DNA from: Bacteroidales bacterium
GTDB lineage: Bacteria; Bacteroidota; Bacteroidia; Bacteroidales; UBA7960
Length of the DNA stretch: 64,000 nucleotides
Assembly: GCA_007118495.1 (NCBI GenBank)
Contig: SKRM01000009.1
Location: 1 to 64,000 of the forward strand
Reading direction: 5' to 3'
A program made the translations under genes and the position numbers. How positions within the stretch are numbered: position 1 is the first letter of the stretch; each line of letters opens with the position of its first letter. The notes beneath the pieces were generated by a model. That model did not search any database, had not been told where the DNA came from, and saw nothing but the letters and a program-made list of their open reading frames with translations. Shown piece by piece: positions 1 through 8,821 of this stretch.

Positions 1-877
1 AGAAGGACAGTAGCGCGAAGATGATCACATTGCGCATTTTTCCATTGTCCCGCATTTCCCATACCAGGTCTGAATGCAGGTGGATGTCACCAAGTCTCAT
101 AAGCTGGTGTTCAACCTGAATCTGAATTCCATCATAAAGAGGGTTTGTCCTAATGATATCAGCCAGGGACACATCCATTTTTTTCTTCACTTCACGAATA
201 TCAGTGCCAGGAGCCAGTTTGACATAGGTGTAGAAATTCATGCCTCCTTCCCTGGCCCGATTAGGCAGGTTGTCAAAGTGTGAAAAGGCATTGAACGACA
301 TATGGGTGTTTTCCGGAAAGTCTTTCATAATGCCGCTGATGCGGTATGTCCGCCCCTGGATGGTGATCATGCGATTCACTGCATCCAATGGATCACCAGT
401 TAACCTGGTTGCGTTCGTTTCATTTATCACGATGGACAAAGGATCAGCCAGAACCTGGGCGGGGTCTCCTGCCAGTAGCTCAAAATTGAACATTTCAAAA
501 AAACCGGGTTCACCGAACATGATGCCATTCAAAGTGGTAGGCTCTCCTTCAAATACCACATCCGGACTATGGTAAAAACTGCTGAAACGCACCAGGTCTT
601 CTACCTCCGGATAAGATCTGATCATGTCTTCTCCAAGTGAAAACATGGCAGTGGGTAAAGTTTGTGAAGCGCTGCTTCCCATGCTGGCGGTGCTATGGAT
701 GCGGTAAATACGGTCATGGTCTGTTATGAATTTGTCATAACTCAGTTCATGGATTACAAATATCCAGATCACCAGGGTGATTCCAAGTCCAAGCGCCAGG
801 CCCAGGATGTTGATAATGGAAGTTGTCTTTTGCTGTCGTATTTGCCGGATGATGTTTTTGATATGATGATGTAACAT
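1..877 (-). CDS. MacB-like ABC transporter permease (3' end beyond window)
   Basis: Partial gene: the frame stays open from an ATG at about 877 to the window edge, giving about 292 N-terminal residues. A membrane helix lies near residues 20-45 (IINILGLALGLGITLVIWIF), followed by the periplasmic MacB core domain, with the typical ELSYDKF and RIYRIHS phrases and a late FxxFNFELLAGDP motif. It is clearly paralogous to the two complete permeases just upstream in the same operon and would be the third of the set. Full-length members run about 800 residues with two FtsX-type membrane modules, so roughly 60 percent is missing here. Inferred role: membrane subunit of an ATP-driven exporter or mechanotransmission complex with the ATPase and adaptor encoded upstream. 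The substrate cannot be told from the sequence. Confidence 0.85.
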   Translation of the reverse strand, partial: MLHHHIKNIIRQIRQQKTTSIINILGLALGLGITLVIWIFVIHELSYDKFITDHDRIYRIHSTASMGSSASQTLPTAMFSLGEDMIRSYPEVEDLVRFSSFYHSPDVVFEGEPTTLNGIMFGEPGFFEMFNFELLAGDPAQVLADPLSIVINETNATRLTGDPLDAVNRMITIQGRTYRISGIMKDFPENTHMSFNAFSHFDNLPNRAREGGMNFYTYVKLAPGTDIREVKKKMDVSLADIIRTNPLYDGIQIQVEHQLMRLGDIHLHSDLVWEMRDNGKMRNVIIFALLSF

Positions 878-897
878 GGTTTTTGGGTTTTGGGTGG

Positions 898-3291
898 TTA
901 TTCATAGGTCAGCGACTCTACCGGATTGATATTGGCCGTGCGGTATGACTGTATAATGACTATGGCCATAGCAAGAATTAACATACCACCCAGCGCGGCA
1001 ATCAGTGTCCAGAAAGGAAAATCGATGGCGTAGGCAAATCCGGCGAGCCATTTTTCCATGTACCAGTATGCCAGCGGGAGTGCAATGACCGCTGCGGCAA
1101 ATACCCACTTCACAAAAGTTGTGGACATTTCTGACAAAATGGAATATACGGAGGCCCCGAGGACTCTTCTGATGCCTGTTTCTTTTTGTTTCTGTTGTGC
1201 AATGAATGATGAAAGGCCCAGCACACCCAGCATGGCAATTATGATGGCCAATATGGTAAAACCCATAAAAAGTCTTCCGAAACTGCGCTCATTTTCATAC
1301 TGCATTTCCAGGTGTTGCGACAGAAAATGATAAGCCAGTGCCTTGGATGGGAACAATTGATTCCACTCGTCTCCAAGCACCCGAATCACTTCACTTTCAA
1401 CAATTTCACTGTATTGAACAACGAGCCAATATGATCTGTCAATGTAATTGGGCCTGGAAGCCAGGATGTTCAGCATCAATGGTTCAATTTCATGATGCAA
1501 TGACTGGTAGTTAAAATCCTCAAGCACACCAGCCACCCTGAATTCCTGGCCACCCCGGCCAATGGTTTTGCCAATGGGATCATCCCAATTGGTTTTTCTG
1601 ACAAAGGCCTGGTTTACCATTACATTTTGGGCTTCAAATTCTCCGTCTCCTGAAAACCATTGTCCATCTGCCATTTGCAGACCCAGAGCATCTTTATAGT
1701 TGTAGTCAACCCAGATTCGGCTTGTCATGATACCCGGTTCCATGCCTTGAATCTCAACGCCCTCCATGTAGGTTTGTCCTCCGGGAAAGCTTGAGCCAGT
1801 TGCCATTGTCCCAACCCAGGGATATGCTTCAAAGGTGTTGGACAGCAAGGTAGCGTCATCCAGGTTGTCTGTCTGGATAACGACCAGACCCTGGCTGTTG
1901 AATCCCAGGTTTCTTGTATACAAATGGCGATTCTGGAGTGTTACCACCAGGGTGCAAACAATCAGGGCCATGGATACAACAAACTGTATCAGCAGCAGCA
2001 GATTTCTGGGTTGAAACCTACCTGGTTTGGTCCAGAACTCACCTTTGAGGATCTTTACGGGTTGGAAAGCTGCCATGAACAAGGCTGGATATAAACCGGC
2101 CAGCAGGCCAAACACACCTACAAAAATAAAGAGCACCATGATCCATGACCACCAGGGTGTATCCAACAGGCTTAGCTGGGTGCCCAGTACGTGGTTAAAT
2201 AAGGGGAGACTGAATTCGGTGAGCAACAGTCCAACAATGAAGCTAATGCCCGTCATCAATAAGGTTTCAGTGTAAAACTGTCTGGAGAGACTCCTTTTAT
2301 TCGCTCCCAGCACTTTTCTCATCCCGACTTCCTTGGCTCTTTTCCCGGATTTTGCAATGGTGAGGTTCACATAGTTAAATCCGGCAATAAAGAGAACAAA
2401 CAGAGCAACAGCTGAAAGGATCCAAACCTTTGAAAGAGTTCCGGTCTCAACCATTTCTGCGCTGAATGGGCTGCGCAAACGAATATCGGTGATAGGGAAA
2501 TAGCCAATGGTCAGGTGGACGCCCATGCCTTCAAACTTATAATTGACCTTTTCAAAGGTCAGGGGTTTGGTTTTCTCTTTGAGCTGTTCAACATCTGATC
2601 CCGGGGCCAGCCTGACATAGGTCATGGCATTGATGTTGGCATCCCATTCATAAAAATTTGCAGATGAAGTTTCGAGCAAACTTGTATAAGACCGTAGTAA
2701 TTTGTACCTGATATGTGAGTTTGTCGGACAATCTTCGATGATACCAGTTACCCTGTAAGGTTCCTGCCGGTTGCCCAGACGCAACACTTCACCCATGGGG
2801 TCAGACTGGGGGAAAAGCTCATTTGCCAAACTTTCTGAGAGGACGAGTGAAAAGGGGTCTTCCAGGGCCGTTTTGGGGTTCCCCCTGAGCAGTTTGAAAG
2901 CAAAAAGGTCAAAAAATGTGCTTTCAGCGTATAATCCAAATTCGACAGACATATGCCTGCCATCTTCCTGCCAAATAACTACCGGCTCATACCAGTGTGA
3001 CAACCTGGTCATTTCTATCACCTCGGGAAACTCATTCAGGATATCCGCACCCATGGCATAACTGGAAACTGATTCGTCCATCAGCTCACCTTGCATGTTT
3101 AAATGAAAACTGATTCTGTAGATATCCTGCGCGTCTTTGTGGAAACGGTCGAAGCTCGCTTCTTCAAGGACGTAGAGGAATATCATCAGGCATACTGCCA
3201 TGGCCGTGGCCAACCCAAAAAGGTTGATAAAAGAGAAGGAAAAATGTCTTTTGAATTGGGTTATACTTGTTTTCAGGTAATGTAGCAACAT
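898..3291 (-). CDS. MacB-like ABC transporter permease
   Basis: A 797-residue inner-membrane permease of the FtsX/MacB superfamily. It has a first helix near residues 20-42, a large periplasmic MacB core domain to about residue 280, then membrane helices. After the first helix group comes the cytoplasmic phrase RAKEVGMRKVLGA (about 320-335). A second periplasmic domain is followed by the repeat phrase KETGIRRVLGAS near residue 705 and three final helices. The duplicated E-(V/T)-G-(M/I)-R-(K/R)-V-L-G-A loop, which contacts the ATPase in this family, shows two fused FtsX modules. It lies 11 bases downstream of another permease and 20 bases upstream of a third, so they are surely co-transcribed. 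Length is normal for Bacteroidota members. Substrate unknown. Confidence 0.93.
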   Translation of the reverse strand: MLLHYLKTSITQFKRHFSFSFINLFGLATAMAVCLMIFLYVLEEASFDRFHKDAQDIYRISFHLNMQGELMDESVSSYAMGADILNEFPEVIEMTRLSHWYEPVVIWQEDGRHMSVEFGLYAESTFFDLFAFKLLRGNPKTALEDPFSLVLSESLANELFPQSDPMGEVLRLGNRQEPYRVTGIIEDCPTNSHIRYKLLRSYTSLLETSSANFYEWDANINAMTYVRLAPGSDVEQLKEKTKPLTFEKVNYKFEGMGVHLTIGYFPITDIRLRSPFSAEMVETGTLSKVWILSAVALFVLFIAGFNYVNLTIAKSGKRAKEVGMRKVLGANKRSLSRQFYTETLLMTGISFIVGLLLTEFSLPLFNHVLGTQLSLLDTPWWSWIMVLFIFVGVFGLLAGLYPALFMAAFQPVKILKGEFWTKPGRFQPRNLLLLIQFVVSMALIVCTLVVTLQNRHLYTRNLGFNSQGLVVIQTDNLDDATLLSNTFEAYPWVGTMATGSSFPGGQTYMEGVEIQGMEPGIMTSRIWVDYNYKDALGLQMADGQWFSGDGEFEAQNVMVNQAFVRKTNWDDPIGKTIGRGGQEFRVAGVLEDFNYQSLHHEIEPLMLNILASRPNYIDRSYWLVVQYSEIVESEVIRVLGDEWNQLFPSKALAYHFLSQHLEMQYENERSFGRLFMGFTILAIIIAMLGVLGLSSFIAQQKQKETGIRRVLGASVYSILSEMSTTFVKWVFAAAVIALPLAYWYMEKWLAGFAYAIDFPFWTLIAALGGMLILAMAIVIIQSYRTANINPVESLTYE

Positions 3292-3302
3292 GGTGTTTTG
3301 GT

Positions 3303-5717
3303 TTATTCGGTGCGTAAAATATCTGCAGGATTGATGGAGGCCGCCCGGATGCTGTGGTAACTAACGGTGAGCAATGCAATGGTCAGCGCCAGCACGGCGG
3401 GCAGTATGAAATGTGTCGCAGTCATGGATATCCGGTACATGAATTCATTGAGCCATTCGTTGAGGAAATACCAGGCAAATGGAACAGATAAAACAATGGC
3501 TATGATAATCAGCCAGGAAAACTCTTTGTATAGTAGGCCAAGTACACCAGAGATGGATGATCCAAGGATTTTTCGGATACCGATTTCTTTTTTCCGTTGC
3601 TCAACCATAAAGGATGACAATCCGAACAGACCCAGGAAAGAGATAAAAATGGTCAGCAGGGCAAATACACTAAATACACGTCCCAGTCTTTCTTCGTCTT
3701 CAAATGTATCGCGGAAACCTTGATCGAGCCAACTGATATCGGGTATACGGGACTGGTCAAATGCACGGACGGCCATATCTATGGATGCCATTACTTCTTC
3801 TCTACGGCCTGTTTCATATTCAACGATAATATGTCTGTATGTGGCGGGGGTTTGTGGTATAATAAGCATATGCGGGCCAATGGGATTGGTCAGTGATAAA
3901 AAGTGGAAGTCCTCTACAACTCCCACAACCCTGAACATGGCCTGTGGGTTACCCTCCTGGTCAAAGCGCATATGGATCTGTTTGCCAATGGGCTCATCGT
4001 GCCAGCCAAACTGACGTACGGCAGACTCGTTCACCAGAATAGCATGATAGATATCAGTCCGGCTTTCCGGGTCAAAATTCCTTCCCTTGATCAATTTGAT
4101 GTCAAGCTGGTCAATAAAACCATAATCCACATAATTCACGGCTATGGTGGTTTCACGCATTTCGCCTTCAATTTCTGCCCTGACGGCATTTACATTATGT
4201 TCCTGACCGGGAATGGAGAAAGCTTTGGTGGTTCCTTTTACCATGGGGTTTTGCAGCAGGGTATTCTCCAGGGTTTCTATATTGGCCCTGTTGTTGGCTC
4301 CGGTGACACCGACCACCAACCGGTTTTCCTTATCAAACCCCAGTTGTTTATTTTGCAAATACCTGAGCTGACCCTGTACTGTCAGGGTTGCGGTTACAAG
4401 CAATATTGAAATGGCAAATTGAAAGATGACCAATACTTTTCGCAGTAGGGCTGAAGATCTTTGTTTGTATGCCGATCCCTTAATAATCAAAGAGGGATTC
4501 ATGCGGCTTAACACCATGGCTGGATAGGTACCTGCGGCCAGGCCAGTGAAAACTGTTATGAGCAAGACCTGCCACCACACACCGTTTTTAAACAGGTACA
4601 GAAGAGTGAACTCCTTGCCGGTAAGCTGGTTAAAGAAAGACATTAAAAGTTCTGCGCAAAACACTGAAACCAGCAAGGCAGCGATGGCAGTCAGCATCGA
4701 TTCAGACAAAAACTGGTTCATCAACTGTTTACGGCTGGCTCCGATAACTTTTCTCACACCGATCTCCCTGGCTCTTTTGGCAGCTCTGGCCGTTGTGAGG
4801 TTGGTGTAGTTGATGGCTGCAATGATTACAAGAAACAATGAAACGATGAAAAGTATCCAGAGCACACTTTTGTTACCGGTTTCAGGAGCCATCATTATTT
4901 CTGTGAAATGGGTTTCGCGCAAAGCAGTACTGGTAAATTCGGCACTGGCACCGAAGGTCTCACCCAGGGGATTGACATATTTGTCCAGAAAACCTGGCAT
5001 GAGCGCCATGATGTCTTGCATGTTTTGCCCGGGATACAACCTGATATAGGTGAAGGTTTCATTGATATTCCAGAAAAGATCCGGATTCATGGAGAATACC
5101 TGTTCGGCACTGGCTGAAGCCATGGATATCAAAGCGTTGTACTTTAGATGGCTGTTTGATGGCAGGTCTTCGATCACGGCGGTGATCATATAGTTGCTTC
5201 TTTCTATCTCCAGGTTGCGGCCAACAGGGTTTTGCTGCCCGAAATACTTTTCGCTCATGGAGCGGGTAAGCACCAGGGTGTTGGGCTCGGATAAAGCACC
5301 CCTGGCCTGACCGTGTATAAAGCGATGGGTGAAAACATCAAAAACGGTTGAGTCGGCCAGGTATATGCCTTCTTCGAAAAATGTGTCTTCATGGATGCTG
5401 ACCTGGGCTTTTTCATGTTGTTTGAAAAAGCGGGCATAGGTCTTTACCTGGGCAAACTCATCCTGCATGGCCATGGCCAGCGGGAATGGTGTAATGGCTA
5501 GCTCATAGGTTGTCCCTGCCATGTCATAGGTGCCATCCATGCGATAGATATCTCTGTAATGCTCATGGTGGGTGTCATATGAAAGCTCATGGTTCAGAAA
5601 GATGGTGATCAATATGACTCCAGTAAGACCCGAAGCGAGACAAAATATACTGATCAACGGATACAACATGGCGTTCTTCGCGTGGCGCCAGAGGCTGATA
5701 AGGTAGTTGCTGAACAT
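3303..5717 (-). CDS. MacB-like ABC transporter permease
   Basis: An 804-residue permease with the same architecture as its neighbour: N-terminal helix (about 20-40), periplasmic MacB core domain, RAREIGVRKVIGAS loop near residue 315, a second periplasmic domain, then KKEIGIRKILGSS near residue 710 and three C-terminal helices. It is the first permease after the ATPase gene, from which it is separated by 137 bases holding two GC-rich hairpins. Three consecutive paralogous permeases with one ATPase suggest either heteromeric membrane pairs or alternative complexes sharing one motor. The family (MacB, LolCDE, FtsEX) couples ATP hydrolysis to periplasmic conformational work rather than classical substrate translocation. 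The specific job is not readable from sequence. Confidence 0.93.
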   Translation of the reverse strand: MFSNYLISLWRHAKNAMLYPLISIFCLASGLTGVILITIFLNHELSYDTHHEHYRDIYRMDGTYDMAGTTYELAITPFPLAMAMQDEFAQVKTYARFFKQHEKAQVSIHEDTFFEEGIYLADSTVFDVFTHRFIHGQARGALSEPNTLVLTRSMSEKYFGQQNPVGRNLEIERSNYMITAVIEDLPSNSHLKYNALISMASASAEQVFSMNPDLFWNINETFTYIRLYPGQNMQDIMALMPGFLDKYVNPLGETFGASAEFTSTALRETHFTEIMMAPETGNKSVLWILFIVSLFLVIIAAINYTNLTTARAAKRAREIGVRKVIGASRKQLMNQFLSESMLTAIAALLVSVFCAELLMSFFNQLTGKEFTLLYLFKNGVWWQVLLITVFTGLAAGTYPAMVLSRMNPSLIIKGSAYKQRSSALLRKVLVIFQFAISILLVTATLTVQGQLRYLQNKQLGFDKENRLVVGVTGANNRANIETLENTLLQNPMVKGTTKAFSIPGQEHNVNAVRAEIEGEMRETTIAVNYVDYGFIDQLDIKLIKGRNFDPESRTDIYHAILVNESAVRQFGWHDEPIGKQIHMRFDQEGNPQAMFRVVGVVEDFHFLSLTNPIGPHMLIIPQTPATYRHIIVEYETGRREEVMASIDMAVRAFDQSRIPDISWLDQGFRDTFEDEERLGRVFSVFALLTIFISFLGLFGLSSFMVEQRKKEIGIRKILGSSISGVLGLLYKEFSWLIIIAIVLSVPFAWYFLNEWLNEFMYRISMTATHFILPAVLALTIALLTVSYHSIRAASINPADILRTE

Positions 5718-5780
5718 GGCTTGAATGTGTTTTGGTTGCAGAGGGTGTGATCAGAAAGATGGTCTGGGTTTTGGGTAGGG

Positions 5781-5826
5781 GATCCCCCTTTCGGGGGGAT
5801 AAGAGTACCCCCGGAATAACCGGGGG
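5781..5826. repeat. two adjacent intercistronic hairpins
   Basis: Two perfect 7-bp hairpins stand side by side between the ATPase and the first permease. The first pairs ATCCCCC (about 5782-5788) with GGGGGAT (about 5794-5800). The second pairs CCCCCGG (5808-5814) with CCGGGGG (5820-5826) across an AATAA loop. Neither is followed by a clear U-run in the operon's own (-) direction, so they look more like mRNA stabilising or processing structures, or partial attenuators, than full terminators. Confidence 0.6.
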
Positions 5827-5854
5827 TTTGTGCTGTTCATACAATTACTGCAGC

Positions 5855-6562
5855 TTAATGCGCGGCAGCCGCAGTCAATACAAATTCAGTACTCTTGTCT
5901 TCTGTGACGATCTGGCCGTCGAACAGCCTGATGATTCTTTGCGCGTATGATGCATCGCGTTGGGAGTGGGTCACCATGATGATGGTTGTTCCATTCTTGT
6001 TCAGGGTTTCAAGCAGATTCATTACCTCGTCACCATGGGTTGAGTCCAGGTTACCGGTGGGCTCATCGGCAAGAATGATATGTGGCTTTGCTACCACAGC
6101 ACGGCAAACGGCTACACGCTGTTGCTGACCGCCCGATAACTGAAGTGGAAAGTGATTTTTACGGTGCATGATCTGCATTTGATCAAGCACTTCTTCTACA
6201 CGTTTTTTCCTTTCAGATGCGCTGTATCCAAGATAAATCAAAGGAAGTTCTACGTTTTCGAACACACTCAGTTCATCTATGAGGTTGAAGTTCTGGAATA
6301 CAAAACCGATGTTGCGCTTACGCAGATTGGCTCTTTGTTTTTCAGAATAGTTTGAGACTTCGTTATCAATAAAATGGTACTCACCCCCACTTGGGTTGTC
6401 AAGCAGGCCAAGAATATTGAGCAGGGTGGATTTTCCACATCCTGAGGGGCCCATGATGGCAACAAATTCGCCTTCTTTTATTTCGAAAGTCACCTGGTTG
6501 AGGGCTGTGGTTTCCACTTCTTCAGTGCGGAACACCTTGGTTAAATCAATAGCTTTAATCAT
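5855..6562 (-). CDS. ABC transporter ATP-binding protein (MacB/LolD type)
   Basis: A 235-residue cytoplasmic ATPase. Walker A is GPSGCGKST near residues 38-46, the ABC signature is LSGGQQQRV near 140, Walker B is IILADEPTG near 158-166 followed by NLD, and the switch histidine is in VTHS near 198. Length and the LDNPSGGEYHF segment after Walker A are typical of the LolD/MacB/FtsE subfamily that drives FtsX-type permeases. It sits between the HlyD-type adaptor gene (upstream) and three permease genes (downstream) and is the only ATPase visible for them. Inferred role: motor of a tripartite exporter that would also need an outer-membrane factor, which is not in the window. Confidence 0.95.
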   Translation of the reverse strand: MIKAIDLTKVFRTEEVETTALNQVTFEIKEGEFVAIMGPSGCGKSTLLNILGLLDNPSGGEYHFIDNEVSNYSEKQRANLRKRNIGFVFQNFNLIDELSVFENVELPLIYLGYSASERKKRVEEVLDQMQIMHRKNHFPLQLSGGQQQRVAVCRAVVAKPHIILADEPTGNLDSTHGDEVMNLLETLNKNGTTIIMVTHSQRDASYAQRIIRLFDGQIVTEDKSTEFVLTAAAAH

Positions 6563-6640
6563 GATTGAAAAGGATTTGATAGGGTTTGCAAATATGTTGA
6601 CGATTGATAGTGCTTTTTTGTTACAGTTAAAATATAAAAT

Positions 6641-7891
6641 TTATCTGAATATCAGCCGGTCTCTGCCACCATAGCTGTCATAAGATGATACAATGACCTG
6701 TTCGCCTGGCTCCAGACCTTCGAGCACCTCATAGTGGTGGATGTTTTGGCGGCCAATGCGGATATGCCTTCTTGTAGCTTGCGATCCGGATGAGTCAAGC
6801 ACATAGATCCAGTTGCCACCCGTGGTCTGGTAGAACCCACCTCTGGGAATGATCAGGGCTTCGGCCACACCGCTGAACTGTAACCTGAGCTGCAGGGTTT
6901 GCCCGCGGCGCAGTCCTTGTGGTTCATTTCCATTAAACTGCAGGTCAACCTCAAAGGCTCCTCCGGTGATGTTGCTGTATATCTTGCTTATTTCGAGGTT
7001 GTATGTTTCTCCGCCGTATTCAAATGATGCGGGTTGACCTACATAGGTTCTGTTAACATACCTTTCATCAATGCGTGCCCTGAGCTTGAAACCGTCCATA
7101 ACATCAATCTGCCCCAGGTTTTGTCCCTGTGATTTGGTCTCACCCCTCTCAGAGTCGAACGATGAGAGCTGGCCACTGATGGGGGCATGGATTATAAGGT
7201 TTTCAATTTGTTCTCGTAAAAAGCTTATGCTCTCGCGGGTACGATTTATATTATCAGTGATTTGCTCCATTTGGTTTGAGGCATACATTGAATCGTGGCG
7301 CATGGTGGCCAGACCGATCTCGTAGTTGCGCAAGGCGAAATGATATTCCCTTTCAGCATTTTCATACTCTTCATCAGAGATAACACCCTGCTTAAAAAAA
7401 GAACTTCTGCGTTCAAAATCTTTTTCTGCAATATCCAGCCTGTATTCCAGTTCAGCCTGCCTTCTTTGCAGTTCAAAGGTGTTTCTTTCGAGGCTGAGCC
7501 TGGTGTTCTCCATCCGGTCAAGTACTTCAAGTGCATTGTTTTCTTGAGTCATATAGCTAAGTTCCACCTGGTTGTTTGACAACCTGAGGATTTTATCACC
7601 CTCTTTCACCTGGGCTCCATCCCTAACGTATATTTCTTCAACACGGCCACCGAAAACAGCATCCAGATAAATGGTCACAATGGGTTGTACAACGCCGTCA
7701 ACCGGTATGAATTCCTGAAAACGTCCCTGTTGTACGGTGGCAACAGTCATTTTGTCTTTATCCACATAGAGCCTGCTGCTTGTATCGCGGAAAAACAGAA
7801 GGTAAATGATAAATACTGCAAATGCCGCAACACCGGCAATTGCTGCCAGTTTTTTTACCGTCCACTTTTTCTTTTTAATTGCTCGGTCCAT
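6641..7891 (-). CDS. HlyD/AcrA-type periplasmic adaptor
   Basis: Membrane-fusion protein of 416 residues from the ATG at 7891. The frame is open to a TTG at 7924, but the first ATG gives MDRAIKKKKWTVKKL, a good positively charged leader before one helix (about 16-35). It then shows a lipoyl-like half motif (GGRVEEIYVRDGAQVKEGDKI, about 82-102), a long helical hairpin (about 115-240, rich in E, R and Q), a second lipoyl half with HAPISGQL near 245, and a beta-barrel/MP domain to the end. It is the first gene of the exporter operon and bridges the permeases to an outer-membrane channel. The 78-base gap to the ATPase gene holds no obvious terminator. Confidence 0.93.
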   Translation of the reverse strand: MDRAIKKKKWTVKKLAAIAGVAAFAVFIIYLLFFRDTSSRLYVDKDKMTVATVQQGRFQEFIPVDGVVQPIVTIYLDAVFGGRVEEIYVRDGAQVKEGDKILRLSNNQVELSYMTQENNALEVLDRMENTRLSLERNTFELQRRQAELEYRLDIAEKDFERRSSFFKQGVISDEEYENAEREYHFALRNYEIGLATMRHDSMYASNQMEQITDNINRTRESISFLREQIENLIIHAPISGQLSSFDSERGETKSQGQNLGQIDVMDGFKLRARIDERYVNRTYVGQPASFEYGGETYNLEISKIYSNITGGAFEVDLQFNGNEPQGLRRGQTLQLRLQFSGVAEALIIPRGGFYQTTGGNWIYVLDSSGSQATRRHIRIGRQNIHHYEVLEGLEPGEQVIVSSYDSYGGRDRLIFR

Positions 7892-8036
7892 TTCAATAGA
7901 TTTTTTGATTTTTATTCTGATCAAGTAGAAACGAATACTGTGCCATCATTGCTAAAGTACTGTAATAAAGAGCGGTGCAGCTGAACGTGCTGTTGATAAG
8001 CCTAAAAAAGTGTCCGCTGGCGTGCAGTTACTGTAT

Positions 8037-8053
8037 AATTTCGTACGGAAATT
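8037..8053. promoter_or_regulatory. inverted repeat in divergent promoter region
   Basis: AATTTC and GAAATT arms flank a 5-base centre (GTACG). They lie in the roughly 300-base gap between the exporter operon (-) and the LpoB-like gene (+). It is a plausible operator for either side but short, and could be chance in this AT-rich stretch. Nothing else clear is visible in the gap (7892-8184): no exact TAnnTTTG box and no small gene. Confidence 0.3.
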
Positions 8054-8193
8054 TATTCACTTTCCCCGCCTTCAGCCTATTCACTTTTGAAAAAATAACT
8101 TTTAAGGGCAGAACATGCAGGTTTTGGTTCGTGTTTTGCAGGGCACATTGTATAATTGTTTATTTTTAATCATAACCAAAGGCGATGTATACC

Positions 8194-8778
8194 ATGAAAA
8201 GAAATTTGTTGTTTGGCCTTTTGGCCATTATGTTGCTGGCTGGCAGCTGTCAACGCCGTACTGTAACCAGAGTGGATACTGACAGACCCATTGACCTTAG
8301 CGGAAGATGGAATGATACTGACTCAAGGTTGGTGGCCGAAGAAATGATCCTGGATGTTGTATCCCGCCCCTGGCTTTCAAGGTTTGAACGAACGCATGAC
8401 CGGGTACCTGTTATCATTGTTGGCGATGTTCGCAACCGGAGCCATGAGCACATTGATGCAGAAACCTTTATCCGGAATATGGAAAGAGAATTTGTAAACA
8501 GTGGAGTGGTTCGCGTGGTTCAGGGTGCTGAGTTCAGAGAACAGATCCGCCAGGAAAGGGCTGATCAGCAAGAATTCGCTGCCCCCGAAACAGTGGCAAG
8601 ATGGCGGCGTGAGGTGGGTGCTGACTATATGCTTACAGGCACAATGAATTCTATCGTCGACCAACTGGGCCGTGACAGGGTGATTTATTACCAGGTGAAT
8701 CTGGAACTAACAGATATGGAGACCAATGAGAAGGTGTGGATAGGCGAGAAGCAGATCCGAAAGTTAGTTAGAAACTGA
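8194..8778 (+). CDS. LpoB-like penicillin-binding protein activator lipoprotein
   Basis: A 194-residue predicted lipoprotein. I take the second ATG (8194) because it starts MKRNLLFGLLAIMLLAGSC directly; the ATG at 8185 would add only MYT. The lipobox is LAGSC, with the modified Cys at residue 19. The mature part carries the LpoB-type fold: PVIIVGDVRNRSHEHID, then ETFIRNMEREFVNSG, then GADYMLTGTMNSIV and a closing YYQVNLELTDMETNEKVW. In enterobacteria LpoB is an outer-membrane lipoprotein that stimulates PBP1b. Bacteroidota homologues are known only by similarity, so the peptidoglycan role is inferred. The downstream gene encodes a COG3014-like lipoprotein, a pairing common in this phylum. Confidence 0.82.
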   Translation: MKRNLLFGLLAIMLLAGSCQRRTVTRVDTDRPIDLSGRWNDTDSRLVAEEMILDVVSRPWLSRFERTHDRVPVIIVGDVRNRSHEHIDAETFIRNMEREFVNSGVVRVVQGAEFREQIRQERADQQEFAAPETVARWRREVGADYMLTGTMNSIVDQLGRDRVIYYQVNLELTDMETNEKVWIGEKQIRKLVRN

Positions 8779-8821
8779 CACACCTGCTCTTTTTCAAGTT
8801 TTCGATTATAGCCCCTCTTTT

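Noticed and set aside
3903..4409. 168-codon + strand frame
   Set aside because: Lies wholly opposite the MacB-like permease gene, which has strong family motifs; typical antisense shadow.
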